A DNA stretch of 64,000 nucleotides from Lysinibacillus macroides (GCF_001281525.1 NZ_LGCI01000005.1:352323-416322); one strand, 5' to 3'. Positions 20,766-29,866 are shown, counted from the stretch's first letter. The notes: a model not told the origin generated them from the sequence alone. A program made the numbers and translations.

Positions 20766-20794
20766 TTGACAGTATAGCATAAAACGCATATATT
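20766..20794 (+). promoter_or_regulatory. SigmaA promoter of the hydrolase-permease operon
   Basis: TTGACA (20766-20771), 17-base spacer, TATATT (20789-20794). It is 62 bases upstream of the first hydrolase start and followed by the palindrome at 20819. Confidence 0.75.
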
Positions 20795-20818
20795 TTTCAT
20801 ATAAACTTTCCTCTCAAC

Positions 20819-20831
20819 GGAAACGTTTTCC
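20819..20831. promoter_or_regulatory. Candidate IclR operator
   Basis: GGAAACGTTTTCC, a near-perfect palindrome. The published E. coli IclR box is TGGAAATNATTTCCA, so the half-sites GGAAA and TTTCC agree. It lies about 20-30 bases after the predicted transcription start, where bound repressor would block elongation. The short word ACGGAAA occurs three times in the divergent gap (about 20737, 20817 and 20837), which may indicate extra half-sites. Confidence 0.5.
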
Positions 20832-20856
20832 ACTACACGGAAAAGAGGTGAAGGGA

Positions 20857-21729
20857 ATGCATTATTGTTCATCAATGTATGCACCTTTAAAACATGTAAT
20901 CGTCAAACATCCAAAAGATGCTTTCCGAAGCCAGCAGCATCTTAGTGATGAATGGAAAACATTTAATTACCTATCAGAGCCAAACTTTGAGAAAGCTTTA
21001 ATAGAATATGCTGAATTTCTAGCCATTCTTGAAAAGTATGTGGAAACTATTGATTATTTACCAGTTTCGCAAGAGGTAGGCTTAGATTCACTCTATGCCC
21101 ATGATCCTGTGAAATTTACTCCTCATGGAGCAATTATTTTAAAATCAGGTAAAACATTAAGACAGCCAGAAGCAGCAGTCTATAAGGCATTTTTACAAGA
21201 AAAAGGCATTCCAATTGTCGGAGAATTAACAGGAAATGCTGTGTCAGATGGTGGCGATATTGTTTGGCTTGATGATCGAACACTTGCTGTTGGTCGTGGC
21301 TATCGTACCAATGAGGAGGCAATCCGTCAGCTAAAAGAAATGACAGCAGATATGGTGGATGACTTTATTGTTGTACAGTTACCGCATGATTTAGGTGAGG
21401 ATGAATGTTTACATTTAATGTCCTTTATTAGCATGGTAGACAAGGATTTAGCTGTTGTGCATTCACGCTTAATGCCAGTATTTTTCCGCCAGTTGCTACT
21501 AGAGCGAGGGATTCAATTAGTGGAGGTACCAAAGGATGAATATGATGCACTAGGCTGTAATGTTTTGGCACTTGCACCAAGAGTATGTGTCATCCCGCAA
21601 GGAAATCATGTAACGAAACAACAGCTACTTGATGCTGGTACAACGGTTTTTGAATATAAAGGTAATGAAATTACTGTAAAGGGAACAGGTGGACCAACAT
21701 GTCTAACTTGTCCAGTAGTCAGAGCATAA
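20857..21729 (+). CDS. Guanidine-modifying (arginine deiminase/DDAH-like) hydrolase, first copy
   Basis: 290 residues. Motifs of the superfamily of arginine deiminase, dimethylarginine hydrolase and amidinotransferase: Asp in YAHDPVKF, DGGDIVWLDD followed by GRGYRTN, catalytic His in CLHLMSFISMVD, and the nucleophile region GGPTCLTCP at the C-terminus with two candidate Cys. The superfamily breaks guanidinium groups through a Cys-thiouronium intermediate. Substrate cannot be read from sequence: arginine, a methylarginine or another guanidino compound. ATG 20857 is chosen over GTG 20848 because AGAGGTG lies 6 bases upstream. It is followed 13 bases later by a second, diverged member. Confidence 0.82.
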   Translation: MHYCSSMYAPLKHVIVKHPKDAFRSQQHLSDEWKTFNYLSEPNFEKALIEYAEFLAILEKYVETIDYLPVSQEVGLDSLYAHDPVKFTPHGAIILKSGKTLRQPEAAVYKAFLQEKGIPIVGELTGNAVSDGGDIVWLDDRTLAVGRGYRTNEEAIRQLKEMTADMVDDFIVVQLPHDLGEDECLHLMSFISMVDKDLAVVHSRLMPVFFRQLLLERGIQLVEVPKDEYDALGCNVLALAPRVCVIPQGNHVTKQQLLDAGTTVFEYKGNEITVKGTGGPTCLTCPVVRA

Positions 21730-21742
21730 AGGAGCAGAGAAT

Positions 21743-22504
21743 ATGTTTAAAAATGTTATTGTCAAAAATCCAGGAAATAGCTTTATAAATGGCTTAACAA
21801 CAAGTGATTTAGGAAAACCAATTTTAAAAAAATTATTTGAACAGTATGAAAAATATGTAGAGGCCTTAAAGAAATGTGGTGTTGAGGTAACACAGCTACC
21901 AGCAAATGAAGCATTTCCTGATTCAACATTTGTAGAGGATACGGCTGTTTTAACTTCTGAGTTTGCCATTATTTCAAACCCTGGGGCAGAGGCTCGTAAT
22001 CGTGAGATTGAGGATATTGAACCAGCTGTAAAGCAATTTTACGATAAAATTTATTATATTAAAGGCTCTGGCAAGCTTGATGGTGGAGATGTATTACAGG
22101 CTGAAAAGAAATTTTATGTAGGCATTTCAGATCGTACAAATGAAGAAGGCGCCCAGCAATTTAAAGAAATTGTTGAACAAGAGGGCTATGAGGCAACGAT
22201 TATTCCATTAAAAGAATTTTTCCATTTAAAAACAGGTATTGCCTATGTAGGGCAAAATCGAATGGTAGTAGCTGGTGAGTTTATTGACCATCCTGCATTT
22301 GAATCTTATGAGAAAATTATTATTCCAAAAGAGGATGAATACTCAGCGAACTGTATTCAAGTCAATGATTATGTGATTATTCCAGCGGGCTACCCAGCTA
22401 CAAACCAGAAATTACATGATCTAGGCTATCAAACAATTGAACTTGAGATGTCTGAGTTTAGAAAGCATGATGGTGGCTTAAGCTGCTTGTCATTGCGTTT
22501 TTAA
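21743..22504 (+). CDS. Dimethylargininase-like hydrolase (DDAH family), second copy
   Basis: 253 residues, typical DDAH length. Seen: PDSTFVEDTAVL (substrate acidic residues), GSGKLDGGDVLQ, ISDRTNEEG, catalytic His in EFFHLKTG, and the C-terminal nucleophile Cys in HDGGLSCLSLRF. DDAH enzymes convert N-omega-methylated arginines to citrulline and methylamine or dimethylamine; bacterial relatives (for example YkgA) are poorly characterised. It is only distantly similar to the gene before it, so the two may act on different substrates or successive steps. Behind AAGGAGCAG; a strong hairpin follows. Confidence 0.87.
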   Translation: MFKNVIVKNPGNSFINGLTTSDLGKPILKKLFEQYEKYVEALKKCGVEVTQLPANEAFPDSTFVEDTAVLTSEFAIISNPGAEARNREIEDIEPAVKQFYDKIYYIKGSGKLDGGDVLQAEKKFYVGISDRTNEEGAQQFKEIVEQEGYEATIIPLKEFFHLKTGIAYVGQNRMVVAGEFIDHPAFESYEKIIIPKEDEYSANCIQVNDYVIIPAGYPATNQKLHDLGYQTIELEMSEFRKHDGGLSCLSLRF

Positions 22505-22516
22505 GAAATGCGAACA

Positions 22517-22559
22517 TTACCCAATCAATTTAACATAAAGAAATTGATTGGGTAATTTC
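22517..22559 (+). terminator. Long perfect hairpin between hydrolase 2 and permease
   Basis: A perfect 15-bp stem, TTACCCAATCAATTT with AAATTGATTGGGTAA, 9-base loop, then TTTCATT. The T run is short, so it may let some transcription pass to the permease, or the permease has its own start. Confidence 0.7.
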
Positions 22560-22610
22560 ATTCTTGAAATAGCAGAATGTTTACTATTATATAGGAAGTA
22601 GGGATGGATA

Positions 22611-24038
22611 TTGAATAAAGGAGATCAGCTTCACAATCAATTAAATCGTTCCATGAAGAGCCGTCACTTATTAATGCTTTCACTTGGAGGTGTTATTGGG
22701 ACAGGCCTATTCTTAAATGTTGGTTATACCATTAATCAAGCAGGTCCAGGGGGTGCCCTAATTGGGTACTTGTTTGGTGGCTTAATTTTATTTATGGTGA
22801 TGAACTGTCTTGGGGAATTAGCCGTGTACATGCCTGTTACGGGCTCCTTCCAAACCTATGCGACACGTTTTATTAGCCCTTCAGCGGGGTTTTCATTAGG
22901 GTGGATGTACTTTGTCGGTTCTGCTGCTACAGCAGGTGTTGAATTTACAGCAGCAGGCATATTAATGCAGCATTGGTTTCCAGATGTACCAATTTGGATA
23001 TGGTGTGCTGTCTTTATGGTACTGTTATTTGTGCTAAATGCTTTAACAACAAAAGGGTTTGCTGAGGCAGAATTTTGGTTTGCTAGTATCAAGGTAATTG
23101 CAGTAATTGCATTTATTATTATTGGTGGAGCAGCCATTTTTGGTTTAATTCCATTGGCTGATCGTCCAACACCACATCTGACAAATTTAGCACCTTCTGG
23201 CTTGTTCCCAGCAGGTATTACCATTATTTTTGTAACAATGATGAATGTTATTTTTTCTTATCAAGGGTCTGAGCTTGTTGGGATTGCAGCAGGTGAAACA
23301 GAAAATCCCGAAAAAAATATTCCACGCGCTATACGGACCATTATTTTTAGAATTATTGTTTTTTATATTGCATCAATTATTGTGCTATCTGCGATTTTCC
23401 CAGCATCAGAGCTTGGCTTGATGGAAAGTCCGTTTGTAACGTTAATGAATTTAGCAGGTGTTCCTTATGCAGCAGGTATTATGAACTTTGTTATACTGAC
23501 GGCGATTTTATCGGTTGGTAACTCCTGTCTATATGCATCAACTCGTTTATTATGGTCAATGTCACGAGAGGGTATGGCACCAAGACTATTTGGACGCCTT
23601 ACGAAAAATAAAGTGCCATTAAATGCACTAATCTTTACAATGCTTTTCTCGCTGTTATCATTATTAACAAGCGTGATGGAGGCAGATGCGGTATTTGTTT
23701 TACTGATGTCTATCGCAGGAATATCCGTTACAATTTCATGGATGGGCATTTGTGCTTCTCAATTAATGTTCCGCTATCGTTATATAAAGTCTGGTGGAGA
23801 TATAAGTGCTTTGAAATTTAAAACACCATTTTTTCCTTTAATTCCAGTATTTTGTATACTGTTTTGTCTATTAATTTTAGCATTTTTAGCATTTGATCCA
23901 ACACAAAGAATTGGTTTATTATATGGTGTTGGCTTCTTTATCGCTTGTATGATTTTCTATCAATTGAAATTAAAGAAGACGGCAAGCTTGCCAACAGATA
24001 TAGAGGATAAAAATAAAGAATCACTCGATATTCGTTAA
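22611..24038 (+). CDS. Amino acid permease, APC superfamily (AAT type)
   Basis: 475 residues with about 12 hydrophobic helices. The first helix has SLGGVIGTGLFLNVG, the unwound substrate-binding signature of the amino acid transporter family, and GELAVYMPVTGSFQTYA follows. The family exchanges or imports cationic, aromatic or small amino acids with protons. Start is TTG 22611 about 8 bases after GGAAGTAGGG; an ATG at 22604 is out of frame. Placed between the guanidine hydrolases and a RocB-like hydrolase, it is likely to import their substrate (inference). Confidence 0.9.
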   Translation: MNKGDQLHNQLNRSMKSRHLLMLSLGGVIGTGLFLNVGYTINQAGPGGALIGYLFGGLILFMVMNCLGELAVYMPVTGSFQTYATRFISPSAGFSLGWMYFVGSAATAGVEFTAAGILMQHWFPDVPIWIWCAVFMVLLFVLNALTTKGFAEAEFWFASIKVIAVIAFIIIGGAAIFGLIPLADRPTPHLTNLAPSGLFPAGITIIFVTMMNVIFSYQGSELVGIAAGETENPEKNIPRAIRTIIFRIIVFYIASIIVLSAIFPASELGLMESPFVTLMNLAGVPYAAGIMNFVILTAILSVGNSCLYASTRLLWSMSREGMAPRLFGRLTKNKVPLNALIFTMLFSLLSLLTSVMEADAVFVLLMSIAGISVTISWMGICASQLMFRYRYIKSGGDISALKFKTPFFPLIPVFCILFCLLILAFLAFDPTQRIGLLYGVGFFIACMIFYQLKLKKTASLPTDIEDKNKESLDIR

Positions 24039-24075
24039 AAGAGCCTGTAACAAATGGCTTTAAAGGAGAATTTTT

Positions 24076-25680
24076 ATGAATACTTATATGTGGCATACAC
24101 CTGAGAAATTACGTGCATTATTATGTGAGCTTGTTAGTTGGGAAAGTAGAACATTAACAGAGGGTGAAAATGACTTTGCTTTTAAATTAAAAGATAAATT
24201 GTTAACGCTTCCACATTTTGAGAAGCATCCTGAGCGGATTGAATTGCATGATGCAGGTCTTGGTCGACATGCTGTGACAGCACTCTATAAGCATCCAACA
24301 GCTACAGAAACTGTCGTATTAATCAGTCACTTTGATACGGTGCATACAGAAGAATATGGGGAGCTTGAACCACTAGCCTGTCAACCTGAGGCATTAACGA
24401 AAAAACTAATGGAGCCTAAATATAAAAAGGATTTACCAGAGGCAGCTAGAATTGATTTGGAATCAGGCAATTATTTATTTGGGCGCGGCACAATGGATAT
24501 GAAAATGGGACTTGCGTTACACATGCAGTTAATGGAAAAGGCAAGCTTCGAGCAATGGCCAATCAATTTAATTTTAACGGCTGTTCCTGATGAGGAAGTA
24601 AACTCTGCTGGGATGCGAGCAGCAGTTGTAGAGCTTGTTAGACTTCGAGAACAGCATGGTTTAACGTATAAATTATTTTTAAATAGTGAGCCTTCCTTTT
24701 CACAAGGGCCCTCTGATATTAATGAATATATTTATTCAGGGACAATCGGAAAAATTATGCCTGCAGCCTTATTTTATGGAAAAGAGACGCATGTTGGTGA
24801 ACCATTAAAGGGAATGACAGCAACCTTTATCGCATCGTATATGACACAACATATGGAATGGAACCCTCTTTTCCGTGAAACAGATTTGGGGGAGAGTACC
24901 CCACTGCCAGTATCTTTACAATTAAAGGATTTGAAAATGGAATATTCGACGCAAACACCTTATCGTGCTGCTGCTCTTTACAATGTATTTTTATTAAAAC
25001 GCACCGCTTCAGAGGTAATGGACATTTTTGAACAAGTGGCTGTAGAAGCGATGAATGCTTGTAACCAGCAATATCAACAAATTTGTATGCGAGAACAAGT
25101 ACAAGGTGTTGGGCAAGTAAAAGTATTACGTTATGAGGCACTACTCGAACATGCGATTGACAAATTAGGCGTTGAAGAAGTACAGGCTATTAAGCAGCAA
25201 GTCCTGCAACATAGCACATGGGATGATCGTGAGAAATCCATTCGCATTGTCGATCAGCTAATGATTCGCTGTCAGGAGCTAGCACCAGCAACGGTGCTGT
25301 TATATGCGCCCCCCTATTATCCTGCTATTAATTCATCTAAGCACCCGCTTGTGATTCAAGCCATTGACTTGATGAAGAAAACGGCACAAACATTTGCTAT
25401 TGAAGTAGAGCAGATTCATTATTTTAATGGAATCTGTGATTTAAGCTACGTCAACTATACAGATGACACAAACGAGTGGCAGGCATTTGAGCGCAATACA
25501 CCTGTATGGGGGGATACGTATAGCATTCCATTTAAGGAAATGGCTGCCTTACAAGGCCCTGTCTTAAATGTTGGACCCTTTGGCAAAGATGCCCACCAAA
25601 AAACAGAAAGACTACATGTGGATAGTGCCTTTAAAGAAATGCCAATCATGCTGGACACGCTGATTAAAAGCTTATGTTAA
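24076..25680 (+). CDS. RocB-like M20 family hydrolase
   Basis: 534 residues, close to RocB (about 566 in B. subtilis), a protein of the arginine catabolic operon with no settled activity. Zinc-peptidase M20 motifs: SHFDTVH with metal His, GRGTMDMKMG with bridging Asp, PDEEVNSAG with catalytic Glu pair, and C-terminal GKDAHQKTERLH. RocB proteins are much longer than ordinary M20 enzymes. AAAGGAG precedes the ATG. Its company of an IclR regulator, guanidine hydrolases and a permease fits a role in arginine-derived compound breakdown, by inference. Confidence 0.88.
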   Translation: MNTYMWHTPEKLRALLCELVSWESRTLTEGENDFAFKLKDKLLTLPHFEKHPERIELHDAGLGRHAVTALYKHPTATETVVLISHFDTVHTEEYGELEPLACQPEALTKKLMEPKYKKDLPEAARIDLESGNYLFGRGTMDMKMGLALHMQLMEKASFEQWPINLILTAVPDEEVNSAGMRAAVVELVRLREQHGLTYKLFLNSEPSFSQGPSDINEYIYSGTIGKIMPAALFYGKETHVGEPLKGMTATFIASYMTQHMEWNPLFRETDLGESTPLPVSLQLKDLKMEYSTQTPYRAAALYNVFLLKRTASEVMDIFEQVAVEAMNACNQQYQQICMREQVQGVGQVKVLRYEALLEHAIDKLGVEEVQAIKQQVLQHSTWDDREKSIRIVDQLMIRCQELAPATVLLYAPPYYPAINSSKHPLVIQAIDLMKKTAQTFAIEVEQIHYFNGICDLSYVNYTDDTNEWQAFERNTPVWGDTYSIPFKEMAALQGPVLNVGPFGKDAHQKTERLHVDSAFKEMPIMLDTLIKSLC

Positions 25681-25715
25681 GAGGAGTACTAGCATAAACT
25701 TTTCATAGACGAAAG

Positions 25716-25749
25716 AAGTTGATACTTTGTTAAGGTATCAGCTTTTTTT
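25716..25749 (+). terminator. Terminator after the RocB-like gene
   Basis: Stem AAGTTGATAC with GTATCAGCTT (one G-T pair) followed by seven T. It marks the end of the inserted operon, just before the backbone resumes with yloU. Confidence 0.85.
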
Positions 25750-25921
25750 GGCTTTTGTTAACCTTGCTCCTTTGTTACTTGTCCAAGAGTGCATGTAGAG
25801 AACTGCTATATATTGTTAGAAAACGTTGCTATAAAGGGCTTTCCTCTGCCCTTAGGTTGCTTAAATTATAACGACAATGTTACAATATAGTTTAGTCAAA
25901 AAGAGCCAAGGGGGCATTTCT

Positions 25922-26281
25922 ATGTCAATTGAATTAAACAATGAATTCGGCCAAATTGATATTTCAACAGATGTACTTGCACAAATTGCTGGTGGAGCTG
26001 CTGTAGAATGCTACGGTATTGTTGGCATGGCATCTAAACATCAAATTCGTGATGGTCTAACTGATATTTTACGTAAAGAAAACTTCGCAAAAGGTGTTGT
26101 AATTCGACAACAGGACGACGATTTACATATAGATATGTACATTATTGTTAGTTACGGGACAAAAATTTCGGAAGTGGCTTATCAAGTACAATCGAAAGTG
26201 AAATATACAGTAGATAAAACATTAGGTATGAGCGTAAAATCTGTCAATATCTTTGTACAGGGCGTTCGTGTAGCGAATTAA
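25922..26281 (+). CDS. yloU: Asp23/Gls24 family envelope stress protein (YloU)
   Basis: 119-residue Asp23 domain protein. The pattern INISTDVLAQIAGGAAVECYGIVGMA (here GQIDISTDVLAQIAGGA) and a C-terminal VNIFVQGVRV identify the family, which associates with the membrane in some Bacillota and responds to envelope or alkaline stress. ATG 25922 with AAGGGGGC upstream is preferred over an open extension to 25877. It precedes fakA by 18 bases, a strictly conserved pair. Confidence 0.93.
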   Translation: MSIELNNEFGQIDISTDVLAQIAGGAAVECYGIVGMASKHQIRDGLTDILRKENFAKGVVIRQQDDDLHIDMYIIVSYGTKISEVAYQVQSKVKYTVDKTLGMSVKSVNIFVQGVRVAN

Positions 26282-26299
26282 GAGGAGGAACTAAATCGA

Positions 26300-27949
26300 A
26301 TGCAGTCTTTAGACGGTATAAAGTTTGCTGAAATGGTACAAATGGGTGCGCATCACCTCTACCAAAATGCAAATTATGTAGATTCATTAAATGTTTTCCC
26401 AGTACCAGATGGTGATACAGGTACAAATATGAACTTATCGATGACATCTGGCGCAAAGGAAACAGAGCTTTTGGCGTCAGAGCATATTGGTAAAACGGCA
26501 CAGGCATTATCAAAAGGCTTATTAATGGGTGCGCGTGGGAATTCAGGCGTTATTCTATCGCAATTATTCCGTGGCTTCGGGAAGTTTATTGAAAAAGAAG
26601 CAATAATTGATGCAAAAGGCTTTGCTGGAGCCTTCCAAGCGGGTGTTGATACAGCCTATAAAGCTGTTATGAAGCCTGTAGAAGGAACGATTTTAACGGT
26701 AGCACGTGAGGCGGCAAAAAAAGGTGTAGAAGTGGCAGAAACTGAAACCGATATCATTGCTGTAATGGAAGCTTTTACAGCAGAGGCAAAGGCATCGTTG
26801 GATCGTACACCTGACCTACTGCCTGTTTTAAAAGAAGTCGGTGTGGTAGATAGTGGTGGTCAAGGCTTATTATTTGTGTATGAAGGATTTTTAGCTTCCT
26901 TGAAGGGGGAGGCTCTTCCGAAGAAAAATGATGCGACATTAGATGATTTAATCAATGCAGAACATCATAGAGCGCAAGATTTCATGAACACTGCCGATAT
27001 TGAATTTGGTTACTGTACAGAAATAATGGTACGCTTAGAGGAAGGAAAAGAACCTTTTAATGAGGAACAATTCCGTAATGAGTTAAATCCTTTAGGCGAT
27101 TCTTTACTTGTTATTTCAGATGAGGAAATTGCGAAGGTGCATATCCATTCCGAGCAACCGGGTTCTGTTCTATCCATTGGGCAAAAATATGGCAGTCTTA
27201 TTAAAATAAAAGTGGATAATATGCGTGAGCAGCATTCAGCAATCGTTGGGGAAGAACATAAAGCACCAGCGTCTGCTAAAAAAGTAGAAAAACAACCATA
27301 TGCGATTGTCACAATTGCTATGGGTGAGGGTGTGGCAGAGCTATTGCGCTCTATCGGTGCTTCCTATGTCATTGAAGGTGGTCAAACAATGAATCCTTCA
27401 ACTGAAGATATCGTCAAAGCTGTACAGGAAATTGGTGCTGAAAAAGTATTAATCTTACCAAACAATAAAAATATAGTGATGGCAGCAGAGCAAGCGGTTG
27501 AACTTTTAGAAATTGACGCAGCAGTTGTCCCTACGAAGACGATTCCTCAAGGGATGGCAGCGATTTTAGCGTTTAATCCAGAGGCAGCAGTTGAGCTTAA
27601 CCAACAAACGATGACAGAAGCATTTGCAAATGTCAAAACAGGACAGGTAACATATGCTGTACGTGATACATCGATTGATGGAGTTACTATACACAAGGGC
27701 GATTTTATGGCATTAGCCGAGGGCAAAATTGTACTATCTACACCAGCATTAAAGGATGCTGCTGAAAAAGTGATTACAGATTTAGTAGATGAAGACACAG
27801 AAATTGTTACAGTTATTTATGGGGAAGATACGACTGAACAAAATGCTTCACAATTAGTTGAATGGATGGAAGAGCATTATCCAGATGTTGAAGTTGAATT
27901 ATTTAATGGCAAACAAGCATTGTATCCATATATTATTTCAGTAGAATAA
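26300..27949 (+). CDS. fakA: Fatty acid kinase catalytic subunit FakA (DAK domain, YloV)
   Basis: 549 residues. The N-terminal DhaL/DAK2 nucleotide domain has PVPDGDTGTNMNLSM near residue 35 (metal-binding Asp residues) and GARGNSGVILSQLFRG; the C-terminal part binds the FakB acyl carrier. FakA phosphorylates exogenous fatty acids on FakB so that PlsX/PlsY can use them. The gene lies 6 kb upstream of plsX and the fatty acid block here. AGAGGAGG precedes the ATG. It ends before a good terminator. Confidence 0.92.
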   Translation: MQSLDGIKFAEMVQMGAHHLYQNANYVDSLNVFPVPDGDTGTNMNLSMTSGAKETELLASEHIGKTAQALSKGLLMGARGNSGVILSQLFRGFGKFIEKEAIIDAKGFAGAFQAGVDTAYKAVMKPVEGTILTVAREAAKKGVEVAETETDIIAVMEAFTAEAKASLDRTPDLLPVLKEVGVVDSGGQGLLFVYEGFLASLKGEALPKKNDATLDDLINAEHHRAQDFMNTADIEFGYCTEIMVRLEEGKEPFNEEQFRNELNPLGDSLLVISDEEIAKVHIHSEQPGSVLSIGQKYGSLIKIKVDNMREQHSAIVGEEHKAPASAKKVEKQPYAIVTIAMGEGVAELLRSIGASYVIEGGQTMNPSTEDIVKAVQEIGAEKVLILPNNKNIVMAAEQAVELLEIDAAVVPTKTIPQGMAAILAFNPEAAVELNQQTMTEAFANVKTGQVTYAVRDTSIDGVTIHKGDFMALAEGKIVLSTPALKDAAEKVITDLVDEDTEIVTVIYGEDTTEQNASQLVEWMEEHYPDVEVELFNGKQALYPYIISVE

Positions 27950-28280
27950 CTATATGCTCTATTAGGATGGAGCAAGAAAGCAGTGCACGCGATGTGTACT
28001 GCTTTTGTTTATGTTAAGAGGATAATGCAACGTAAATGATTAGCAAACCTAATAAAGATAAGATAGAGCTTGTTTCTCTATAAAAGATGAAAAATATGGA
28101 AATATCAAAAAATTAAATAATTTGTATGTAGGGAATGGACAGGGAATCAACTAGCCATCTTCTATTTACTATAGCAATGGCAATTTTCTAAAAGTTGATA
28201 AATTAAATGCTTTACTTTTATAGTAAATATCAAGCATTATATAGATAAAATATATAAATAAAATAGAGGGGTGTTTTTTT
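27950..28280. other. 331-base gap between fakA and sdaAB
   Basis: Holds the fakA terminator at its start and AT-rich sequence after it. A 10-bp inverted repeat, ATTTACTATA (28164-28173) with TATAGTAAAT (28219-28228), lies 50-115 bases before sdaAB and could be an operator. No convincing sigmaA promoter or gene was seen. Confidence 0.45.
27977..28010 (+). terminator. Terminator after fakA
   Basis: 12-bp stem AAAGCAGTGCAC with GTGTACTGCTTT (one G-T pair), 5-base loop, T-rich tail. Confidence 0.85.
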
Positions 28281-28943
28281 ATGAAGTTCACTTCAGTGTT
28301 TGATATTATTGGACCAGTTATGATTGGGCCTTCCTCCTCTCATACGGCAGGTGCTGCTCGCATTGGGCGTGTTGCACGAGATTTATTTGGAAGACAACCT
28401 AAATGGGCAAAAATTCATTTATATGGATCTTTTGCAGAAACATATAGAGGACATGGCACAGATATAGCCATTGTTGGCGGTTTACTGGATTATGACACGT
28501 ATGACGAACGGATTAAAACAGCATTTGAGGATGCAGAAAAGGCAGAATTATCCTTTGAGTTTATTCCAGAGGAGGCACATAAAGAGCATCCAAATACAAC
28601 ACGTATCGTCATGGGTGATGATGAAGGGGAAATGAGCGTTGAAGGAATTTCGATAGGTGGAGGAAAAATCGAAATTAGTGAAGTAAATGGCTTTAAGCTT
28701 CGTTTAACAGGTGGTATGCCAGCTATTTTAGTTGTCCATGATGACCGTGCAGGCTGTATTGCAAACGTTGCCAATTGTTTAGCGATGCATAGTGTCAATA
28801 TAGGGCATATGGAAGTGTCTCGTATTGAACGTGGTTTAACAGCGTTAATGGTCATTGAAGTCGATCAAAATATTGAGGATAAAGTGCTACAGCAAATTTC
28901 ATTAATACCATATATTACAAAAGTATCAAAAATTAATAATTAA
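28281..28943 (+). CDS. sdaAB: L-serine dehydratase beta subunit, iron-sulfur type
   Basis: 220 residues. The N-terminal SVFDIIGPVMIGPSSSHTAG motif is the serine-dehydratase beta domain; residues 145-220 form an ACT domain (LRLTGGMPAILVVHDDRAG) that probably senses serine. With SdaAA it deaminates L-serine to pyruvate and ammonia. The start has an unusual long poly-T between GAGGGG and ATG. sdaAA follows 14 bases later. Confidence 0.95.
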   Translation: MKFTSVFDIIGPVMIGPSSSHTAGAARIGRVARDLFGRQPKWAKIHLYGSFAETYRGHGTDIAIVGGLLDYDTYDERIKTAFEDAEKAELSFEFIPEEAHKEHPNTTRIVMGDDEGEMSVEGISIGGGKIEISEVNGFKLRLTGGMPAILVVHDDRAGCIANVANCLAMHSVNIGHMEVSRIERGLTALMVIEVDQNIEDKVLQQISLIPYITKVSKINN

Positions 28944-28957
28944 GGAGGTGTTTCCTA

Positions 28958-29866
28958 ATGGATGTTTTATTTCATAATGTTCGTGAGCTTGTAGAACGAG
29001 CAGAGCGAGAAGAAAAATTAATATCAGAAATTATGATTGAGCAAGAAATGTTAATAACTGGCAGGTTGCGTGAAGAAATTATTCAGCAAATGGATCGAAA
29101 TTTAACCGTGATGGAGGAAGCGGTGGAGCGCGGGTTACAAGGTGTACAATCGGTAACAGGCTTAACAGGTGGAGATGCCGTATTGCTGCAAAATTATATT
29201 GCCCAAGGGAATTCGCTATCAGGTGATTTATTATTAGACGCTGTTAGTAAAGCCGTTGCAACTAATGAAGTCAATGCAGCAATGGGCACAATCTGTGCTA
29301 CACCAACAGCAGGTTCTGCAGGTGTTGTACCAGGAACACTTTTTGCCGTGAAAAATAAGCTGAACCCAACACGTGAGAAAATGATTCGTTATTTATTTAC
29401 ATCAGGCGCATTTGGCTTTGTTGTGGCAAATAACGCTTCTATTTCAGGGGCAGCTGGTGGCTGTCAGGCTGAGGTGGGCTCAGCCGCTGGTATGGCAGCC
29501 GCTGCGATTGTAGAAATGGCGGGGGGCACGCCTCAGCAATGTGCAGAAGCCTTTGCCATTACCTTAAAAAATATGCTTGGTCTTGTCTGTGATCCTGTTG
29601 CAGGGTTAGTGGAGGTACCATGTGTTAAACGGAATGCAATGGGTGCTGCTAATTCACTAGTAGCAGCAGATATGGCACTAGCAGGTGTAACAAGCCGCAT
29701 CCCGTGTGATGAGGTAATTGGGGCTATGTATCGTATTGGACAATCCATGAGTCCAAATCTTAAAGAGACTGCACGAGGGGGTCTAGCGGCAACACCAACA
29801 GGTAAGGCGATTAGTAAAGCCATCCTTGAAAATGGTGGATTACAAAGTATTAAAGCGATTCAATAA
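28958..29866 (+). CDS. sdaAA: L-serine dehydratase alpha subunit, iron-sulfur type
   Basis: 302 residues, the catalytic 4Fe-4S subunit. Seen: CATPTAGSAGVVPG near residue 111, ISGAAGGCQAEVGSA near 165, CDPVAGLVEVPCVKRN near 208; these cysteines are the likely cluster ligands. AAGGAGGTG precedes the ATG. It is followed by a terminator and then an extra amidohydrolase gene before recG. Confidence 0.95.
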   Translation: MDVLFHNVRELVERAEREEKLISEIMIEQEMLITGRLREEIIQQMDRNLTVMEEAVERGLQGVQSVTGLTGGDAVLLQNYIAQGNSLSGDLLLDAVSKAVATNEVNAAMGTICATPTAGSAGVVPGTLFAVKNKLNPTREKMIRYLFTSGAFGFVVANNASISGAAGGCQAEVGSAAGMAAAAIVEMAGGTPQQCAEAFAITLKNMLGLVCDPVAGLVEVPCVKRNAMGAANSLVAADMALAGVTSRIPCDEVIGAMYRIGQSMSPNLKETARGGLAATPTGKAISKAILENGGLQSIKAIQ

